DNA from: Artemisia argyi
Taxonomy: Eukaryota; Streptophyta; Magnoliopsida; Asterales; Asteraceae
Direction of reading: 5' to 3'
DNA length: 64,000 bases
Assembly: GCA_030686995.1 (NCBI GenBank)
Contig: CM060680.1
Location: forward strand, 200,867,322-200,931,321
Below the pieces are notes generated by a model. It ran no database searches and was not told the origin of the DNA. It was given only the letters and a program-made list of their open reading frames with translations. Made by a program: the position numbers and the translations under genes. Positions 53,738-64,000 of the stretch are shown one piece after another (position 1 is the first letter of the stretch; each line of letters begins with the position of its first letter).

Positions 53738-54658
53738 GGTGTTGATGTGGCTACTGTTCAAGGCACCACTGATGTTGAGTGTCCTCCTAAAGAAAGGCAT
53801 ATCAGAAGTAAGTTAAGTAACTTTCATGATTATATGAAAGTTATGAAGTTTGCGACTTTATGCTTAATTTGTGTTGGTTATTGATATAATTTGTGGGTTT
53901 TTGATGATTTGTGAAAAAAAAATATGAAACTAAGGGTTTAGTTATGATTTTGGGATTGACTTTTGTTATTAATATCTTTGGTGTATTTGGTGCCTCCCAT
54001 GTGTTTGATGAATTGCTTGAGATTCGGAGTTGCTGAACGGATCACGGAACTGGGGATTGTTGTGGTTAGAGTCGGACTTGCTGATCGGATCACGGAGTTG
54101 GGGATTAGTCCCTCAAAGGTTAATTTTTTTATCATTTACTTTGTTCATAGTTATATAAAAGTGTTTGCTTTTCAGTATTTGACTTAAATGTCTAAAGGGG
54201 TATTTGCCGTTGCATTTTGAAAATAGTTATATGATATCGAATATACAATATTAGATTTTAACTAGAGGTACTGTCTCTTCATTTTCTTTTAACTGTCAAA
54301 ATTTGTTGCAGTTTTGATGCATTTCAATGTGCGTGACCTTTGTGATTTTGCTTTCTCTGTGATTTCATAGGTGTAAATGTACGCGGGAATAATAGGCACA
54401 ACATTTTGGATTCGGATAATGACTATACAGAGGTGCTACTTGCAGGTGAATTAATGGTTATGCCTAATTAATGTTTGCGTGTTATATGTGCAGAAATGTT
54501 TTGGTTTGTTTTCTTTACATGTGCATTTATAAAGTAGTTAATGCTGAATGGCCAATGTTTTTCATGTTGTAGGCGTAACAACTGTAGCAGGCACACACTT
54601 AAATGCACAGACAAACGAAGTGGATCTGGATGAGCTCAAGAATTTGTCAACAGATTAA
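53738..54658 (+). pseudogene. three phase-compatible exon-like segments
   Basis: Segments 53738-53807 (acceptor TTTTAG, donor GTAAGT), 54371-54445 (acceptor TTCATAG, donor GTGAAT) and 54573-54658 (acceptor TTGTAG) keep one reading phase and end at TAA 54656-54658. The first reads like the clathrin-adaptor ANTH domain (DVECPPKERHIR resembles the ANTH phrase HVECPPKERHVR). The later segments do not match that family in my memory. I see no start exon. It may be a fragment of a host gene, a pseudogene, or captured exons. Confidence in function is low. Confidence 0.35.
54007..54110 (+). repeat. imperfect tandem repeat, 2 x ~51 bp
   Basis: Two units sharing GCTGAxCGGATCACGGA and TGGGGATT, inside the first putative intron. 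Confidence 0.6.
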
Positions 54659-54777
54659 GGCCTGGCCAAACAGCTAACCACCAAAGGTCTTACGCCGAAT
54701 TGCTTATGCTCATACTATCTTTAGATATTTAAAATATAATTAAGCTATTTTATACCATAGTCCCTCCAACATTTCAG

Positions 54778-57110
54778 GTCAAAGTTGTTTCTATTTTACC
54801 TATTTGAGGACGAACCAGAGAAAGGTAGCAATACTCTTCTAGCTCGAGCATGGACACCCACTTGGAGCAATGTAGATAAAGCAATAGCAACGTCCAGTAA
54901 CGGGTTTGATAGCAAGAGATATCTAGGTATGTTTATAAAATATATGTTGTTTTTGGATAATGATAAATTACTGAGGAATTTTATAAAATACATGCTTTTT
55001 TTGTTGATAAGTTTTATTTGTAGGACCTCTTAATGTGGTTGTTGGTATTGAAGGGGGTATTTGTTCAACCTTATTTGGCCAGCATATGAGCTTACTAAAC
55101 TTTTAAAAAGCTTATCAAATCACAATTTTGGGCTCATTAAATAAGACTAAACAAATGTTTCGGTTAAGATATTAAGGATATTAGTTAAATGATTTCAGTT
55201 TGCCACTATTTGGCCAGCATACGAGCTTATTAAAATTTTAAAAAGCTGATCAAGTCACAATTTTGGGCTCATTAAATAAGACTAAACAAACGTTTCAATT
55301 AAGATATTAAGAATATTAGTTAAGTGATTTTAGTTTGCCACTGACTATGGTTGCTGTTGCAACAACGTGTGTTAAATAACAGGAATGATGTTTATTATGT
55401 TCTTTTAAGCATATAATATGGTTAATGTTTGAATTATACTGGTATATGGGTATGTACTTAGATAGTTACTTTAACAACATAATTCGTTTTCAAGAACATC
55501 AACAGAAGAGGTTATGGAACAATGGCCCTTGGAATACAGAAGAATGGGAGAATGCGGCAAAACAGTACCATCTAACTACAAATATTGATAAGTCATATTT
55601 TGCTACAAATATGACAAGAGCGGAACAAACAAGACGTTGGGGAGTTAAACACGTAACCCAAAACAAGTTGCGGTAATTCAGTTCATTATCATCTTAATTC
55701 TAAGATAAGTGGTTTGAAATTCGTGATATGAAGGTAAGATAAGTAGTTAAAAATAAGGTAAGATAGGGGTTGTTTCGAATTCATGAAAAGAAGGTAACAT
55801 AAGTAGTTTCAAATAAGCCGGTGTGTCGTAATATAGGCGTTCAAATTTTTGCATTTCGAATTTTTGCAGACGAGGACCACTCAGATTTTTAGATACATAC
55901 CCTGTTTTTTATTCCGATGATAAACAGATGAAAGTGTGGTTATCCGTATTCATATTGGATCGTTTTCGAGTTGAACGTATGCGTATGTTTTTTTGGGAGT
56001 TTTTATCAATATAAACAAATGAAAATGTCGTTGTCGATATTAATATTGGATTTTTTTTCTTTTCTGTGTCGTGACCAAAAGATGGCACGCTACCAGCTCT
56101 ATCTTCTTCTGGGCGTGATCGTTCTGCAAACAACTCCGGTTCATGGATTGCTGGAGCATTTGCGTTTCCTGCTCTGCAGGTTTCCTTTGATGTTATTAAA
56201 CACATTATAATAACTATTTTTAAGCCGTAAGTTTATGGAAAACACGGTTATTTATCCTATCTTGCAAACTTCTAAAAACATAAGTACTCTTCGTACATTT
56301 CCATTTTAGTTAGTTCGTAGAGATTGATGTATTGGGAATAGAAGCTTTCCAACTGCTACTCACTTGGAGAACAAACATGCTCACCCTGTTGGTCAACGTA
56401 ATATATCTGTTTCTTTTTACAATTAGGCATAGCTGCTGTCGTGGTGCACTTTCTTATTTGTGTGGTCCAGACTTTCACATTTTCTCATTTTTGTAAGCAT
56501 AACTGAACCAAAACAAAATGTATGCAGTGTTTCACGCAGGCCCAAACATTAATTTGGTAATCCTGTGGACTTGCAGCAGTATGCGAATAGGATACGTCAT
56601 ACGTAAGAATGGTAAGTTTCTTAGGACCCAAAGGTATTTTAACTTGGTCTATAAGATAAATTTAGGGAAAAAAATGACCTACTCACATGTTCTTTTGTAA
56701 TTGGTAGGGTTTCTCATGGAATAAATGATATAGTCCAGAAGCTATAACTGCTCAAATGAACAAAGGCATCTTCCTTAAGAACGATACAAATACGAATAAA
56801 GAGATTGTCTTTAGGTCCGTGGCCGGTAAGGTTGTAGGCTGCCATAAGATATCTTTGCTTGCCTGAATTCTACTTTATTTAAGCCAAATCACCTTGGCCG
56901 AAAAACAGGCACGCCCGCAACGCGGCGATCGTGACGATTGGTAGTTTCAGTTGCACTAACTGTTTACAATTTGTTGTTGTAACAGGTGATACTAACTACC
57001 AACAAACACATAGGAGCAGCTCCTACGGGAGTAGCAGGTCTGCGTGCTCTATGGACCCACATAAATGAGGAGGAAGAAGAGCCGGATGCTAAGGATTTAG
57101 TGATTTACTA
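54778..57110 (+). pseudogene. further exon-like segments, unknown gene
   Basis: Candidate exons by splice-like borders: 54778-54926 (acceptor TTTCAG, donor GTATGT; reads SNTLLARAWTPTWSNVDKA), one starting at 55024 (PLNVVVGIEG), one near 55498-55673 (RLWNNGPWNTEEWENAAKQY), one ending near 56178 (SGSWIAGAFAFPALQ in one frame) and 56986-57113 (acceptor AACAG; TNKHIGAAPTGVAGLRALW) ending in TGA. I recognise none of them, and frame continuity between them was not established. They look like remnants of one or more host genes interrupted by H at 57507. Confidence 0.25.
55073..55342 (+). repeat. tandem repeat, 2 x 135 bp
   Basis: Two adjacent ~90% identical units begin ATTTGGCCAGCAT at 55073 and 55208, within a putative intron. 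Confidence 0.8.
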
Positions 57111-57506
57111 TTGAAGGTATATGTTATTCATATGTGATTTATATGATGTGGTCTTACCTTTTGTGTTATAATTTAGATCCTGGTATGTGTGCACTTATTA
57201 CAAAGAAAATGCAATCTCAATCATACAAAAGCCCATTGAGAATTCTTTGCGAGGTAGCATTTACCAAAACTATGATATTTTACATACACGCCTAAAAATA
57301 TCATGTATAAATTTCAACAATATCGTGGTAAATATGGAAATAGAAAGAAATTGTATTGGTATTGCAACGTACTGCATACATTAGAGGGACTGTATATCAT
57401 GCACAAAATAATAATATTGAACTCGATTAAAAACAGTGAAATCGATAATGTGACTAAATCTTAAAATTGTGCTTTAACAGGTCGATCGTGGGGTCTTTGA
57501 TGTGGA

Positions 57507-58914
57507 TGATGAGGCGAAAAATGATCCGTTTTTAGGGGGTCATTTAAGCCCGAATCCGAATTTATTTGATCAAATATTGCCCTAAATCGTTCCTTTTGTG
57601 ATTTTAGGTGTTTGGAGAGTGAATTCTGGAAAAGAAGCCATTTTGGACGTTTTTGGAGCATAAAAGTGAAGAAAACGGCTAAGTACCAAATTTCCATGCT
57701 GAAGATACAAGGTGACGGCGTCAAGACTACCATCTTGAGGGCGTCAGACATGAGGAATTAATTACCGAAGGTGGTGACGGCGTCAGAAGCCTTCATGACG
57801 GCGTCAAAGTGGCAAGAATAAAATACCGTGGTTGATGACGGCGTCACATAGGCCGTCATAAGTGGATCAAGGCCGTCCGAGGAAGTATATGGCGGCAAGG
57901 TGACGGCTTCACATGTAACTCTTGACGCCGTCAGCCTGTTTTTCCTATATATAGTTTTCTAGTTTTTTCATAAAAGAGAGAGAGAAGTTTTGGTGAAACC
58001 CTAAAGACGATTTTGGTGCATCTTTTACAGGTTTTTCAAGGGTTCCAAACCCTTGAGACCTTGCATTGTAATTGAGATAAGTGTTCTTTCAATTCAATCA
58101 ATATGTCTATGTGTTGGTTGTTTATATCTTGTTCTTATCTCAATTCCATTATGCTAGGCTAGATCTCTTTTGTGTTTGCTTAGATCTAATGAAACCTAGA
58201 TGTTGATTATGTGTTGATTACTTGTCTATTCTTGTTTTGAATGAATGATTTATATGTTAGGCTTAAGAAAACTGGCAGATCTCCAAATGGTAACATGCTT
58301 GAACGTCTTAAGAAACATGAACCGAGGCGTACTAGGTCTTTATTGGTTGTATTTAATGCATGAGCCACTGTTTACAATCCCTATAGTTGTGCTGGGTCAT
58401 GGTGTAGGAGGAGATAAGAGCTCATAGAGTTGGGGAGTTATGTATGCCACCCCACGAATGGTATTAAGGAATACAATCCGTCATTCATGCAAGTGTAACA
58501 AGTAATTAACATGTAAAAGATATCTAGGGAGTAGTGAAGTCTAAGTAAACACAATTTCTCCAATTACTGCTCACAACTTTAGTATAATTAGTTTATTTTC
58601 ATTTTTATTATTTTATTTTGATTGCATCTTAGTTTTGGGTTAGTTGATTAGCAACTAATTCCGCCCACTCCTTCAAAACCCGAGATTTTACTTGCTTTCA
58701 TAAAAATATAAAAATAAAAAAATAATCATCCCTCACCTTTAGAACTATTAATTAGGTTTTCTAACCCTAGCGACACTATTCCTAAGCTGAACGATCAATC
58801 CCCCGGTACTTGTCACTATACTATACTACAATGATCAGGTACACTGCCTGGTGGGGGTTGTAAGCTTCTCGAGATCCCTCGAGAGGTAAAGCAAGGTGCG
58901 ATTCCCACGCATCA
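57507..58914 (+). repeat. element H 5' LTR
   Basis: 1408 bp, TGATGAGGCG to ACGCATCA. Five TGACGGCGTCA-type palindromes in U3 (57713, 57775, 57796, 57836, and 57923 inverted). TATA box TATATATA at 57946-57953, directly after them. Confidence 0.9.
57713..57933 (+). promoter_or_regulatory. cluster of TGACGGCGTCA palindromes in H U3
   Basis: Exact copies at 57713-57723, 57775-57785, 57796-57806 and 57836-57846, inverse at 57923-57933, plus a near copy TGACGGCTTCA at 57901-57911. TGACG half-sites are the known core for plant TGA-class bZIP factors. Two more copies lie in the internal noncoding region (61765, 61788). Confidence 0.6.
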
Positions 58915-58920
58915 AGTTTT

Positions 58921-58939
58921 TGGCGCCGCAGCCCGGGGA
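58921..58939 (+). promoter_or_regulatory. primer binding site of H
   Basis: TGGCGCCGCAGCCCGGGGA, 6 nt after the LTR; a variant of the tRNA-Asp-type PBS also used by element G. Confidence 0.8.
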
Positions 58940-59086
58940 ATAGTTATTGTCTAGGTTAGGATTTCTTTTTATTAGGTCTACTTGCTAGATTCCTTTCTAG
59001 TAAGATTTTTATTTTTATTTTTAGGTCTTCTTTAGTCTATCTTATTTCTTCGTGCCTTTGTTCGTAACTCTTTACCATCCGACATC

Positions 59087-61324
59087 ATGGAAGGTGGTAA
59101 CATCTTTGAACCCATCATCTCACCACAACAAAACCCACCATTAGAACCCCTTAGGCCCCAAACCTTAGGAGAGTATTCCCGACCTAGCCACCAAGGCTAC
59201 CGAAACACCATTGAGCTCACCGGAGACAATGTGACCCCCTTGCGATCCGACACCATCCGGTTGGTGCAAAGCGGATGTGCATTCCATGGACTTCGTTCCG
59301 AAGATCCAAACCAACACCTTAAGGACTTCCTCAAAATCGTAGATTCCATAGACCTAGGTGTTGAAACTAGAGAGACTACCCGTTTACGCCTATTCCAATT
59401 CTCTCTACGGGATCAAGCTAGTCAATGGCTTGAGCGTTTACCCGCGGGATCCATCACCACATGGGATGATCTCACCACTCGTTTCCTTGCTCAATTTTTC
59501 CCACCGGGGAGAACTACTAAACTTAGGAATGACATCTTGATGTTCCAACAACGTCAAAATGAATCTCTTTATGAAGCATGGACTCGTTTCAAGGACTTAC
59601 TCCAAAAAGTCCCTCATCATGGCATAGATCTTTGGCTCCAAGTCTAAATCTTCTATGACCATATCGACATCTCCACGAGGCGAACCATTGACCAATCGGC
59701 CGGTGGTAAGCTACGTGATCTTAGTGCGGAACAATCATGGGAACTCATAGAACATCTTGCTCTCTATGACAACGAAAGTTGGAATGATCCCCGTGATTTG
59801 AACAGAATGGTCAAGGCAATATCTTTGCCTTCGAATAATTCAAGCACTCCCGACCGTAGGATCATGGAACTTGAGGACCAAGTCAAGTTTCTCATGAAAT
59901 CTTACGAAGCTCCGAAGCATTCAAGCCAAGTGAACAAAATCACTTCTTCATGCGAATTATGTAGTGGTCCCCATGACACTCGTGATTGTGTGGAACTCCC
60001 CGGAACAGCTTTTGCGGACTACGCATCCACGCGTACCGACAAAGCGGGAGATAAGTGGTACACTTTCAAGCCCGAGCCAAACACATACGGTGATTCATAC
60101 AACCCCTCATGGAAAAATCACCCAAACCTTAGGTGGAAACAAAATCAACCGAATTCTTCCAATCCGCCTAATCGTTACCAATCAAACGGTCCACCATCCA
60201 ACCGTACCTTCAACAACAATCCTTCTAACAACTATGGTAGTACCAACAATCTTGAAGGATTGATGTCTAAATTCATGGCATCTCAAGAAGCTCGCATAGC
60301 TAGGTTTGAAACCGAATTCAACCAACAACAAACGGAGATGACCAACAAAATTGACAACTTGTTGAAAGCCCTCAACAAACAAACATTAGTCACACCTAGG
60401 AAGGACACTAGGGACACCAATAGTGGAGTCCAAGTTAAGGACCCCTCATCATCCAAACATGTCCACTTTGTCAATGTTGTCACCATTAAGCCAATAGATA
60501 GGGAGATAGAGGAGAGTGACAAGGATGAAGTTAGAGTAGAAGCCAATAGTGAGGATGAGAGTAGGGAAGTTGAGGTTAATAAGGATGAGGAATTGGAGGA
60601 GATAGAACCTATAGAGAAATACTTTGATAAGTTGCCAACCAAGGAAGAACGGGAATACCATAAGAATTTATTCGATAGTCCCGAGAGAACATATATCTTT
60701 GGCGACCCCCTTAACAAAATGGGAGACCCCTCTAACATTAACATCCCATGCAATATCGGGCACATGCATATATGGAAAGCTTACATCGACCTTAGATCTC
60801 CCGTAAACATCATGACTAGGACCTATTACAATTGGGTGATGAAGAAGCAACTCAATTTTAGGATGATGCCCGGTAAAAATTGGATAAGTAATTTTGCAGG
60901 AAGGGTTAAGGGAGTACATGTGATTATAGGGAATCTCACCTATGAGATTGATTTTATGATAGTGGAAGACACTCGTCCCGTGATAGATGCTTGCCTAAGC
61001 CAAATTATATTCGGGAAGCCTTTTGTTGAAGCCACTAGGATGAGTTATGATCCGACTTTAGGGATAGTTAGGTTCAAGAAAGACAATGATGAGGTTGCTT
61101 ATCAAATACCCTACAAGATCGAACAATACCGCCTTCTCTATAATTTCGAAAAGGAACGTAAGCAAGCGGCTTATTATAGGAATGAGGAGGATAGACATAG
61201 AGGAGTAGAGTATGTTAGAAATAGGATGCTTGGTTTCTACAAAGAATGCTTGCAACTAGGTCTGGAATACAAAACTGGTTTAGAAGACGACCTAGAGAGT
61301 GGAACCAATGATGAGATCACGTAG
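59087..61324 (+). pseudogene. gag: element H gag plus protease-like ORF, one nonsense codon
   Basis: ATG 59087 to TAG 61322-61324, one frame of 745 codons with TAA at 59645-59647 (a CAA-to-TAA-type change in LWLQV-stop-IFYDHI). Residues ~65-185 are a Retrotrans_gag domain (HLKDFLKIVDSIDL; FSLRDQASQWLERLP; LTTRFLAQFFPPGR). A zinc knuckle CELCSGPHDTRDC (CX2CX3HX4C) follows, then an Asn-rich linker, a coiled coil, an acidic stretch, and a retropepsin-like domain whose active-site phrase is AYIDLRSPVNIM, with IIFGKPF as the flap-distal motif. The Gly after DL is replaced, so activity is doubtful. From memory, relatives in Tanacetum carry the label MAK10-like, which I consider a misannotation. Confidence 0.85.
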
Positions 61325-63174
61325 TAACCCATGACTTTGAGTCTAGCTACAAGACTCGTAAATAAAGAAAAGCGCTTCTTGGGAGGCAACCCATGTTTTG
61401 TGTGATTTTTATTTGTTTGATTGTTATTTGCTTCCGTATGCATGCTTTGTTTTTATTGTTGGTTGATCATGCTTCTAAGATAAAACGTGAAAATACTTTA
61501 CTATGTTGTTTAGCCTAGTCTTAACTTCAACCTAAAGGTATTTTTGCAAAAGATAAGTGTAAGGGGAAACCCCAAATATGTTTTTAAGAAACAAACCAAT
61601 CATGATTCTCCACAATATTTAATGAACATGTATATTCGTATTTGTTATAGTCAAATGCTTGTATTGAGTCATAATGAAGTTTTGCAGGATTTTCCAGGAA
61701 GTAGGACAAAGTTTTTCCAGAAATTTTCTGGAAACTTAACATAAGAATTTCTGCAGGTCCATTCTGACGGCGTCAGGGTATTGCTCTTGACGGCGTCAGG
61801 AGTTAAAATCTAGAAATTTTACCGGTTTTGTTTTTCTAACGGAGTCTTATGGTTTTTGTGAATTATTAAGTTTTATAATCTCCAGGAAATCTGCAAACTT
61901 CATTCCACAAGCATTATATCTTACTTTGTTTTCTAGGATTTTGTAACTTATATAGGATGCCGCCGATTTTACGCGAGGTTGCCTTGTCTATTGTTGTCAG
62001 GATTTACAGGTTATTTGTGACAAGAAGATGATTTATATTCTGGAAGGGAAGCTTTGATTGTTCGTTTTCTTGGAGGAAGATTTAACCTGGCCAACCTATA
62101 ATCCATACCGAGCGAATCAGGGGAGTATTTGATTTCATTCTCTTTACTTTTTAACTTTTACATTCTTTACTTGAACATTGGGGACAATGTTCATCTTAAG
62201 TGTAAGGGGAGGGTAAAAAGATGATACCTTACATATGCACTTTCGCTTGAGTTTGTTTTGTTTGATAGTAGATGAGTAATAAAACTATGAGAAATACTTG
62301 TTAGTGTAATTTTAGCGCCAAATTTAAAATTTTTTACAACATTTAAGAGTGAAACTTTAGCCATAGCAAGCGTCTCATGGATAGGAGGTTGTATGACTAG
62401 CACATAACCGTATATTCAGAAAAATTTTCCACCCAAAAATGTGAGGTTCGCCTTTAGATTTGATAGGAAAAGCATTTATTATTGGTGCTTATGAGTGTAC
62501 CGGTAGCATTTAGATTCTAGAACTTGCGTTAGTGATGCATCCCGAGACCGCTAGTGAGACTACATTCGTGTGGTAGGATTTACTACATGATAAGAGGCAT
62601 TAGAATCACCCTTGTGTTAAACCCGTATTATAATTACTTGACCATTTAAGTCATATTACTTGGCTAATTACGTCAACTAATTTTTCCCACACCCTTAGCG
62701 TTGTACTCATTTTTAGTACACGATACCCCTAGTACACCCCTCCGAGCCTATCTTTTCGTTTCTAACTTTAAGCATTTTACTTAAAGGAAGAATTTGTTAC
62801 ACCCCACTTAAATGTACACCCAAATCGCCTTAGCCTTCCGTGTATGCGCTCATTTTTAGTGCATTATTGTTATTTGTTAAACCCTAAGTTAACTTTCTAA
62901 TTGATTACATGGTTGATAAGTCGAGTCATATCCTTGTACATATTGTTTTGGGATGATTGGGACTCATGGGTAAGTACTTATTTTATGGAGTAATGGGGAA
63001 GAACATCATTTATTACCCCCATATGTACGTTAATCTTAAAAGTGCTCCAAGTGTTTTGATTTTCTTAATTCAAGTCATTAGTTTAGTTTATTGTAAAGTA
63101 TGTAAAGATTCAAGTGTAAGGGGAATTCCCATTCCCTATGATGTATTATTTTGGATGGTAGGGTAAGAGTGTAT

Positions 63175-63225
<51 letters not shown>

Positions 63226-63823
63226 AGAAAAAGAAAAAAAAAATAATAAATAAATAGAAAAAAGAGAAAAAAACATACGGACTACCATCCCGTTTCATTC
63301 TATGTTCATTTTATGTTTTTGTTATTTTTCATTTATTAGCTTAAGTCGAGTCTAGTCTTGGCTTAGCAACGCCATCTTGTACATGTAATTAACCGAGATT
63401 GTTAACTCGCCACCAGTAAAATTTCCTTTATCCAACAAAACCGTGTAATTCATATCCCTATACCTAACGTTACAACCCTTTAAAAGACCTCTTTGATAGT
63501 TTATCCTAGGTGCTTACGCCATGTGGTGGAGGTTTGATCCTTTCCCAAGCCTATGGTAATCTATTTTGCTATGACAGGTAGTGAGAGATATCTTCCATTT
63601 CCATAATGTTATATTACTTTATTACACCCGAGAAATGTGAGTATCTAAACACTATTTGTGAGGTGCTTGTGTATGACCTCCGTGCTTGTCTATTGGTCTT
63701 TAGTGGAACGATTATTTGTTGTAATTACTTTTATATTAGTGTTAAATGACCCATAACTTGTCTTTTGAGTAGAATAAAAGCTCATTTGCTTGAGGACAAG
63801 CAAATCTCAAGTGTAAGGGTATA
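61325..63823 (+). other. noncoding 3' region of H with repeated PPT-like tracts
   Basis: No gene. AAGTGTAAGGGG-type tracts at ~61555, ~62199, ~63114 and ~63810; the last precedes the 3' LTR. The ~62199 tract follows GGGGACAATGTTCATC and the ~63810 tract follows CTTGAGGACAAGCAAA; both phrases are usual upstream of Tat/Athila PPTs. Two TGACGGCGTCA copies at 61765 and 61788. Short frames inside are shadows. Confidence 0.75.
63177..63222 (+). repeat. poly-A run of 46
   Basis: An uninterrupted A run followed by an A-rich AAGAAAAAG stretch, inside the H noncoding region. Its length is probably unstable. Confidence 0.85.
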
Positions 63824-64000
63824 TGATGAGGTGAAAAATGATCCGTTTTTAGGGGGTCATTTAAGCCCGAATCCGAATTTATTTGATCAAATATTGCCCT
63901 AAATCGTTCCTTTTGTGATTTTAGGTGTTTGGAGAGTGAATTCTGGAAAAGAAGCCATTTTGGACGTTTTTGGAGCATAAAAGTGAAGAAAACGGCTAAG
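63824..64000 (+). repeat. element H 3' LTR, first 177 bp
   Basis: Matches 57507-57683 almost base for base and continues beyond the window. Confidence 0.95.

Larger units (their letters stand above)
57507..64000 (+). mobile_element. Ty3 (Athila/Tat-like) element H, running off the window
   Basis: 5' LTR 57507-58914, PBS, gag plus protease-like ORF, long noncoding region, PPT, and the first 177 bp of the 3' LTR from 63824. No RT, RNase H or integrase lies between the ORF and the PPT, so it is non-autonomous. Over the visible 3' LTR I see one mismatch (TGATGAGGC against TGATGAGGT), which suggests a young insertion. The 3' TSD is outside the window. Confidence 0.9.

Noticed and set aside
53738..53807. 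Firm call of an ANTH clathrin-adaptor gene
   Set aside because: Only one ~12-residue phrase matches. The following exon-like segments do not continue the ANTH domain.
59087..61324. Naming the H ORF MAK10-like
   Set aside because: It has a retrotransposon gag domain, a zinc knuckle and a protease-like fold in a PBS/LTR context, so it is a gag protein.

Overview
The window is plant nuclear DNA, almost certainly eudicot and most likely Asteraceae. That is inferred from the retroelement families: a gag-only Ty3 family and Copia elements with long 3' ORFs resemble proteins I remember from Tanacetum-type genomes; this was not searched. About 85-90% of the window is nested mobile DNA. I see no rRNA, tRNA or CRISPR.

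Layout. 1-3467: 3' end and right LTR of a Sirevirus-like Copia element, which truncates gag of Copia element A (3468-12870: gag, AP-INT-RT-RNase H with lesions, an intact 883-aa extra ORF, 3' LTR). 12871-16754: old minus-strand Ty3 chromovirus-like LTR with a hAT MITE (15853-16404). 17025-46454: Copia element B with TSD TAAGG, a relative of A, split in gag by Ty3 element G (19268-36885, TSD TGTTC). G has 3.7-kb LTRs, a tRNA-Asp-type PBS and only a gag-like gene. G is rearranged: it holds a 3.54-kb copy of DNA from 12259-15808 followed by a second partial LTR. 46740-48201: small gag-only LTR element, TSD TAAAT. 48436-49051: Harbinger-like MITE, TSD TTA. 49089-52100: foldback Mutator-like element, TSD ATAACACAT, sitting directly against the TATA box of a putative 138-codon host gene (52164-52580). 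53738-57110: exon-like host or pseudogene segments. 57507-64000: Ty3 element H (LTR, gag plus protease-like ORF, start of the 3' LTR).

The most interesting signals lie between and across the genes. (1) Eight copies of a covarying hairpin-pseudoknot RNA motif occur upstream of the extra ORF in A (2) and B (2) and before the 3' LTR of the unrelated Ty3 element G (4). (2) A and B each carry an element-specific 10-13-nt motif, mostly at 18-22-nt spacing, in the same five places: gag, pol linker, pol-extra ORF gap, extra ORF and LTR U3. This suggests coevolution with a sequence-specific binding factor. (3) B has a complete-looking antisense gene (TATA box, 152 codons, AATAAA) between pol and its extra ORF. 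(4) G's structure records a templated or duplication-deletion rearrangement with microhomology at both joints.

Most autonomous genes are broken. Nonsense changes are largely C-to-T or G-to-A, as expected for methylated, silenced elements.
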